From positions 1 to 64,000 of the forward strand of contig NZ_JARXXP010000024.1 of assembly GCF_029893965.1 (NCBI RefSeq): DNA of 64,000 nucleotides, in the 5' to 3' direction. The DNA comes from Paenibacillus sp. PastM-3 (GTDB taxonomy: Bacteria > Bacillota > Bacilli > Paenibacillales > Paenibacillaceae). The notes under the pieces are model-generated. The model ran no database searches. It was not told the DNA's origin and was given only the letters and a program-made list of their open reading frames with translations. Positions 59,825-64,000 of the stretch are shown piece after piece. The position numbers and the translations under genes are program-made. Each line of letters starts with the position of its first letter. Position 1 is the first letter of the stretch.

Positions 59825-60820
59825 TTATTCAGCCGTGAGATGAGCCCGCCCGTCTCCGGCATCCTGGCGCAGCTTCTGCTCCAGCAAGGCCATATCCGGC
59901 GGCAGCGGCGCTTCAAAAACCAGCTCGCCCAGCCCGATCGGATGCTTGAACGACAGCCGCACCGCATGCAGCGCCTGGCGCGGAATCGCCGCATCCAGCT
60001 CCGCTATGCCCGCCAGCTGCTCCGCATCCGTTCCGCTCCCGTACAGCGGATGCCGGTACATGCCGTCGCCGATCAGCGGACAGCCGATCGAGCCCATGTG
60101 CACCCGGATCTGGTGGGTGCGGCCGGTTTCCAGCTTCAGCTCGACCCGCGCCGCGCGGTCGCCATAGACCTCCTTGACCTCGTAGCGGGTCAAGGAGGGA
60201 TAGCCGTCCGGCGTCACGATCCGCCGGTGCGGCTCTGCCGGGTCGCGGTCGATGGGACCGTCGATATCGCCGGCAGGCGAAGCAGGCACTCCGTGCACAA
60301 AAGCGGCATAACGCTTGTCCACCGTACCGGCGATCATCTGCTCGGAGATATGCTGGTGGCTGTAAGGGTTCTTGGCGATCACCAGCACGCCGGAGGTCTC
60401 CTGGTCCAGCCGGTGGACCGGCCGGAAGCGGTACTGCTCCCCTTTGGCTGCCCAGTAATGCACTACTCCGTTAGCCAGTGTATCCGTGTAATGTCCGTGT
60501 GTCGGGTGGACAATCATCCCGGCTGCTTTGTTGACCACCAGCAGATGCTCGTCTTCATACAGAATATCGAAGCGGATATCCTGGGGTAGAATGTCCGCTG
60601 ACGTCTCCTGCTCCATCCTGATCTCCACCCGGTCACCGCCGGCAACCTTCACACTGATATATACGCGTTCCCCGTTCAGCATAATGCCCTGCTCGGTCAT
60701 TTTGAGCCGTGACAGCAGCTTGCGGGAGACATCCATCCGCTTCTGCAGGATGGTTTTGAGCAGCCAGCCGTCCTCGGACGGCGGCACAATATACGTGATC
60801 GGCGGGTAATAGCTGCTCAT
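59825..60820 (-). CDS. RluA-family pseudouridine synthase
   Basis: This 331-residue enzyme has an S4-like N-terminal part (ILQKRMDVSRKLLSRLKMTEQG) and the RluA catalytic signature VHRLDQETSGVLVIAKN, with LETGRTHQIRVHMGSIGCPLIGD later. It converts uridine to pseudouridine in rRNA or tRNA. The start at MSSYYPPITYI lies two bases after the cobalamin adenosyltransferase stop, so the genes are co-transcribed. The exact RNA target is unknown. Confidence 0.9.
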   Translation of the reverse strand: MSSYYPPITYIVPPSEDGWLLKTILQKRMDVSRKLLSRLKMTEQGIMLNGERVYISVKVAGGDRVEIRMEQETSADILPQDIRFDILYEDEHLLVVNKAAGMIVHPTHGHYTDTLANGVVHYWAAKGEQYRFRPVHRLDQETSGVLVIAKNPYSHQHISEQMIAGTVDKRYAAFVHGVPASPAGDIDGPIDRDPAEPHRRIVTPDGYPSLTRYEVKEVYGDRAARVELKLETGRTHQIRVHMGSIGCPLIGDGMYRHPLYGSGTDAEQLAGIAELDAAIPRQALHAVRLSFKHPIGLGELVFEAPLPPDMALLEQKLRQDAGDGRAHLTAE

Positions 60821-60821
60821 C

Positions 60822-61385
60822 TTAGTTACGGAACACCTTTTTGCTGCGCACATATTCAACGTCAGCAATCCCCAGCCTTGTATTTGCCGTCCGCGCCAGC
60901 GCGAAGAAATAATCCGACAGCCGGTTCAGATAAATAACCGCCTCCGGATTAATGTCTGCGCTGCGCCCGAGCGTAACCGCGCGCCGCTCCGCCCGCCGGC
61001 AGACCGTGCGGCAGACATGCAGCACCGAGGAGAGCTGGCTGCCTCCCGGCAGGATGAAGCGCTCCAGCACCGGATTCTCCGCCTGCAGCTGGTCAATCCA
61101 GCCTTCCAGGCGGACAGCCATCTCGCTTTTAACCTTATATTTGTTCTCGCTCAGCTTCACAAAAGCCAGATCCGAGCCGCAGTCGAACAGCTCATGCTGA
61201 ATCTCCAGCAGCTGCTCCCGCACATCGCTGAATCTTTCATCCTCCATCAGGCTGCGGGCCTGCCCGACAAAGCAGTTCAGCTCATCTATCGTTCCATAGG
61301 CCTCGACACGGACATCATCCTTGCCTACCCGGCCGCCGATCACTGAGGTCTCTCCTTTATCCCCCGTACGCGTATAAATCGCCAT
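60822..61385 (-). CDS. PduO-type cob(I)alamin adenosyltransferase
   Basis: This 187-residue enzyme transfers adenosine from ATP to cob(I)alamin, making the coenzyme. The ATP-binding N-terminus YTRTGDKGETSVIGGRVGKDD and the segment VCRTVCRRAERRAV are diagnostic. It lies about 6.5 kb beyond the cobalamin operon and has no riboswitch in its leader. Start at MAIYTRTGDKGE. Confidence 0.95.
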   Translation of the reverse strand: MAIYTRTGDKGETSVIGGRVGKDDVRVEAYGTIDELNCFVGQARSLMEDERFSDVREQLLEIQHELFDCGSDLAFVKLSENKYKVKSEMAVRLEGWIDQLQAENPVLERFILPGGSQLSSVLHVCRTVCRRAERRAVTLGRSADINPEAVIYLNRLSDYFFALARTANTRLGIADVEYVRSKKVFRN

Positions 61386-61595
61386 AGTAATCTTCCTCCC
61401 CCTCAGCACAATAAATCACATAATTATAGTGTAATCGCATCTGTACAGATTAGGCAAATAAAGCGCGGCATTTCTGCCATGTAAATAACTGCCTCAGCAT
61501 TTTAATTTGTACGTCCATTCCTTTTACAAACCGGATTATAAAGGAATATTCTGGTTAATTAAGCAGTAAACAAGCGTTCAAGGAGGCTGACTGTA

Positions 61596-62303
61596 ATGCA
61601 TGTTAGAATAAATCCGAGGATTGAGCCTGTCGAAACGGGAAATCAGCCCTATCCGTTAGTTTTCCGTATGTCGCGCTGGCATTATGTAGTTTCCGCTTGT
61701 ACCATCCTTATGTCACTGTTTTTAATCGGGTATGGCTTATATCAGGCTGAGACCGGAGCATTGTTACTGTTAGTCAGCTTGGGTACTCTATTTCTGGTGC
61801 TCAGCCTGGCTTATATATTTCAGATCAGCAATTCCTTTGTGGAACTGGACAATAAGACGATGCGCTACAGGGAATACAGAAAAATCATTACACTTGATCT
61901 GGACCGGATCTATGTCGAAATGATCGAAGGGGCATTTTACGTGTACAGTCCCCAGCATCCCAGAATTACCCTAGGCGGCCAATACAAGAATGCAACGCTG
62001 CTGCACTCCCTTTTATATAAGCATAGTGAAGAGAACACCTCGCGGGCGGACGCGGCCTTCATTGAGGATTATAACGGCTATAAGAGCTTTAGCGACAAAA
62101 TATCCGGCGACAACCGGCGCAAACAGCGGAGAAATGACGTTCTTCTGGTGCTGATTTTCATCGCGGCCAATCTATTTAATTATTACAGTAACCCGGGACG
62201 GGAGCTCATTGATTATGTTCTTTTCTTTATCCTGACGTTTGTGAGCTCCGGGGTAGCGATTTATACAGGAAGACGCAGGGCTGCACGCAGGAACGGACAA
62301 TAA
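61596..62303 (+). CDS. Membrane protein of unknown function with four membrane segments
   Basis: This 235-residue protein has a membrane hairpin at about 28-74 (VVSACTILMSLFLIGYGL; LLLLVSLGTLFLVLSLAYIF). A beta-rich soluble part follows (about 75-150; SNSFVELDNKTMRYREYRKI) that resembles a PH-like domain, and two more membrane segments lie at about 183-220. An AAGGAGG site precedes the ATG. I do not recognise a named family. The next gene is convergent. Confidence 0.75.
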   Translation: MHVRINPRIEPVETGNQPYPLVFRMSRWHYVVSACTILMSLFLIGYGLYQAETGALLLLVSLGTLFLVLSLAYIFQISNSFVELDNKTMRYREYRKIITLDLDRIYVEMIEGAFYVYSPQHPRITLGGQYKNATLLHSLLYKHSEENTSRADAAFIEDYNGYKSFSDKISGDNRRKQRRNDVLLVLIFIAANLFNYYSNPGRELIDYVLFFILTFVSSGVAIYTGRRRAARRNGQ

Positions 62304-62321
62304 GCTTCAGGGCCCGAACGG

Positions 62322-63218
62322 TCAAACCGGGTCTTTTTTGAGAAAATCAATCATTTCCCGGTGCACGCGCTCCGGCTGCTCATGATTAACACCGTGGCCT
62401 GAGCCCTGAATGACCTTGTAGCGGAAATTTCCGGCGTCCAGTACGCTTGTGAAGTCTTTCTTCCGGTCCAGCCGGTAATCTCCCAGCAGAAAATACAGCC
62501 TCTCCCGCACACCGGCCGCCTTCGCCTGGTCATATAACTGCAGCTTATGTATAAACATCGCCTGCTGATTGTGATTCTTCATTAGAAGGACTATATGCTC
62601 AGCCACTTCGGGATGCTTTTCGGACAGGCGGGATTCCGGTGAACTGAGCTTGTTAAATACCTTAAGCAGATTTTTACGGGTCGGCACAAGGATCTCCGGG
62701 AACATCATCGTAAGCGTCTGCAGCATGCTTTTTAACGGTGCAGTGACCATCCCGCCTTCCATACAGACAGCCTTCAGCACCCTCCCCGGCTCGTTAACCG
62801 TGTAGTTAAAGGCCATGTACGCCCCGTTTGACACGCCTGCCGCATAAAATTGCTCCAGTCCCAGTCCGTCAGCCACCCTGCTGATCCAGTCCACCTGATT
62901 AAAGGCCTGTTTATTGAAGCTGGCATCCGGTATACTTTTGCCGGGACCGCCCAGTGTATCGACCGCAATACAGTAAAAATGCTGTGATAGCGCCTTCATA
63001 TTCAGCAGCCACATCACCGCCGAATTGTCACCAACTCCGTGAAACAGCAGCAGCGGCGGCAAAGCGGCATCACCAGCCGTGATGATATGGGTTGTCCCGT
63101 AAGGCGTATCCATATCAAGCTCCTGAAACTCCACCCCCCAATGCCCCAAAAGCTCATCATAGGACTGCAGCACCTGTGTTTTACCGGCCTCGCTTTTGAA
63201 TACCTTGACCATGACCAT
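62322..63218 (-). CDS. Alpha/beta hydrolase
   Basis: This 298-residue hydrolase has an oxyanion segment LLLFHGVGDN, the nucleophile elbow AAGVSNGAYM (G-V-S-N-G), and a C-terminal histidine in GSGHGVNHEQPERV. Other members of this group are esterases or haloperoxidase-like enzymes; the substrate is unknown. The second methionine (MVKVF) is also a possible start. Confidence 0.88.
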   Translation of the reverse strand: MVMVKVFKSEAGKTQVLQSYDELLGHWGVEFQELDMDTPYGTTHIITAGDAALPPLLLFHGVGDNSAVMWLLNMKALSQHFYCIAVDTLGGPGKSIPDASFNKQAFNQVDWISRVADGLGLEQFYAAGVSNGAYMAFNYTVNEPGRVLKAVCMEGGMVTAPLKSMLQTLTMMFPEILVPTRKNLLKVFNKLSSPESRLSEKHPEVAEHIVLLMKNHNQQAMFIHKLQLYDQAKAAGVRERLYFLLGDYRLDRKKDFTSVLDAGNFRYKVIQGSGHGVNHEQPERVHREMIDFLKKDPV

Positions 63219-63243
63219 TCCGCCCTTCTGTTAAGTTAGTCAT

Positions 63244-63266
63244 AAAAAAAGAGCCCGAAGGCTCTC
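63244..63266 (-). terminator. Terminator after the Spo0E-like gene
   Basis: GAGCC (63251-63255) pairs with GGCTC (63260-63264), tetraloop CGAA. Seven T residues follow on the minus strand. Confidence 0.75.
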
Positions 63267-63297
63267 CCTATAAAGGGGATTTCCACATAAGCCAGGC

Positions 63298-63543
63298 TTA
63301 GTGGTAGGCCCCCCTCATATATTCATTAATTTTGCGGTCCAGCAGACAGCTGATCTCAATGACAAGCTCGGAGGTAAAGGATTTCTCCTGGACAAATATC
63401 TGCTCCATTCTGCTGCGGAGAACCAGAATTTCATCTTCCAGTGTCCGCTTGCGCGCAGAAGCAGCATCAACAGCAGAATGCCCGCTCTGCGGATAGCTTC
63501 CCCCGCCGTAGGGAGACAGGTAACAATCGCCTATGAGCATCAT
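63298..63543 (-). CDS. Spo0E-like aspartyl-phosphate phosphatase
   Basis: This 81-residue protein has two predicted helices. The second contains the Spo0E signature ISCLLDRKINEYMRG (S-x-x-LD-x-x-I-x-x-Y). Spo0E-type proteins dephosphorylate Spo0A-P and delay sporulation. Its N-terminal 27 residues are not typical, so the true start may be an internal one. An AGGGGGAAC site precedes the MMLIGD start. Confidence 0.75.
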   Translation of the reverse strand: MMLIGDCYLSPYGGGSYPQSGHSAVDAASARKRTLEDEILVLRSRMEQIFVQEKSFTSELVIEISCLLDRKINEYMRGAYH

Positions 63544-63641
63544 TCGTTCCCCCTAATGAAATGGAATAGTAAAATAATACCATATACTAAGAAGAAGTGC
63601 CATTGATTGCTATCCTCCGGCTCACCGCAATAACAGCTGTC

Positions 63642-64000
63642 CTATTCCGTCCGCTCCCGTTCCAGCTGCTGGACAAAAGCACCGATCCGCTCGATGGCCT
63701 CATTCAGCTGGGCTACGGATGTTGCATAGGAGCAGCGGAGATAGCCTTCCCCGCCGAGACCGAACACACTGCCCGGCACTGCCGCCACTTTGTACTCCAT
63801 CAGCAGACGCTGGGCGAACTGGTCAGATGTAAGACCGGTACGGCGGACGCTCGGGAACGCGTAGAAAGCGCCCTGCGGCTCATGGCAATCCAGGCCGGCC
63901 TCGCGCAGGCCCTTGACGATCAGGCGGCGGCGCTGGTTATAGGAGTCCGTCATCCGGTCCTTCTCCTCCATCCCGTTGGTGAGCGCCTCCAGAGCAGCAA
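63642..64000 (-). CDS. Class I/II aminotransferase, C-terminal part cut by the window edge
   Basis: The frame is open to the window end and gives about 119 residues of the C-terminal domain. It ends GAFYAFPSVRRTGLTSDQ, VPGSVFGLGGEGYLRCSYAT with the substrate carboxylate arginine in YLRCSYA. It resembles PatA/aspartate-type aminotransferases. The rest, including the PLP lysine, lies outside. No methionine in view is credible as the real start. Confidence 0.85.
   Translation of the reverse strand, partial: AALEALTNGMEEKDRMTDSYNQRRRLIVKGLREAGLDCHEPQGAFYAFPSVRRTGLTSDQFAQRLLMEYKVAAVPGSVFGLGGEGYLRCSYATSVAQLNEAIERIGAFVQQLERERTE

Overview
The window looks like a chromosomal segment of a Paenibacillus-type, low-to-mid GC, spore-forming Firmicute. 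The supporting genes are an AbrB-family regulator, a Spo0E-like phosphatase, LiaFSR, a surface nucleotidase with SLH domains, T-box and S-box leaders, and MqnC. All assignments come from reading the sequence and recalling protein families; no database search was run. There are no rRNA or tRNA genes, CRISPR arrays, insertion sequences or prophage.

Layout. 1-1030: decayed ABC-2 exporter remnants. 1251-5200: PLP aminotransferase, ComA-like regulator, a coiled-coil membrane protein with a phosphodiester glycosidase, and a 34-residue membrane peptide. 5.3-14.5 kb: AbrB-like regulator, trmL, serC, a mutarotase-like protein, a GH94 phosphorylase behind a LacI-type operator, a beta-type glutamine synthetase, and DAHP synthase. 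14.8-22.8 kb: ispH, then envelope-stress genes (two-component pair plus HtrA, then LiaFSR). 22.9-28.1 kb: a 44-residue protein behind a forespore-type promoter, a 3D-domain protein, thrS under a T-box, an SPFH/RHH pair and a small winged-helix protein. 28.2-40.3 kb: SLH nucleotidase, mqnC, S-box-controlled metA with a transsulfuration enzyme, corA, an HRDC protein and a ROK fructokinase. 40.4-54.3 kb: a thirteen-gene cobalamin operon behind a B12 riboswitch. 54.4-64 kb: an ArsR-type regulator and abfA sharing an operator-like element, a deformylase paralogue, a 5'-3' exonuclease, an Spx/ArsC-family protein, a pseudouridine synthase, the cobalamin adenosyltransferase, a hydrolase, a Spo0E-like protein and a truncated aminotransferase.

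How the genes work together. The cobalamin operon encodes cobalt uptake (CbiMNQO) and the anaerobic corrin pathway from sirohydrochlorin to cobyrinate a,c-diamide. PduO-type adenosyltransferase lies about 7 kb beyond the riboswitch. CbiH60 and the chelatase CbiX are one 881-residue polypeptide that keeps a Shine-Dalgarno and ATG at the junction. metA and the transsulfuration gene form a SAM-sensing methionine operon. Two envelope-stress modules (HtrA with a CssRS/MprAB-like pair, and LiaFSR) lie next to each other.

Most noteworthy: the CbiH60-CbiX fusion; the 44-residue presumptive spore protein; the AT-rich element shared by the ArsR-type gene and abfA; the inverted repeat bracketing the glnA -35 box; and a possible leader peptide in front of corA.
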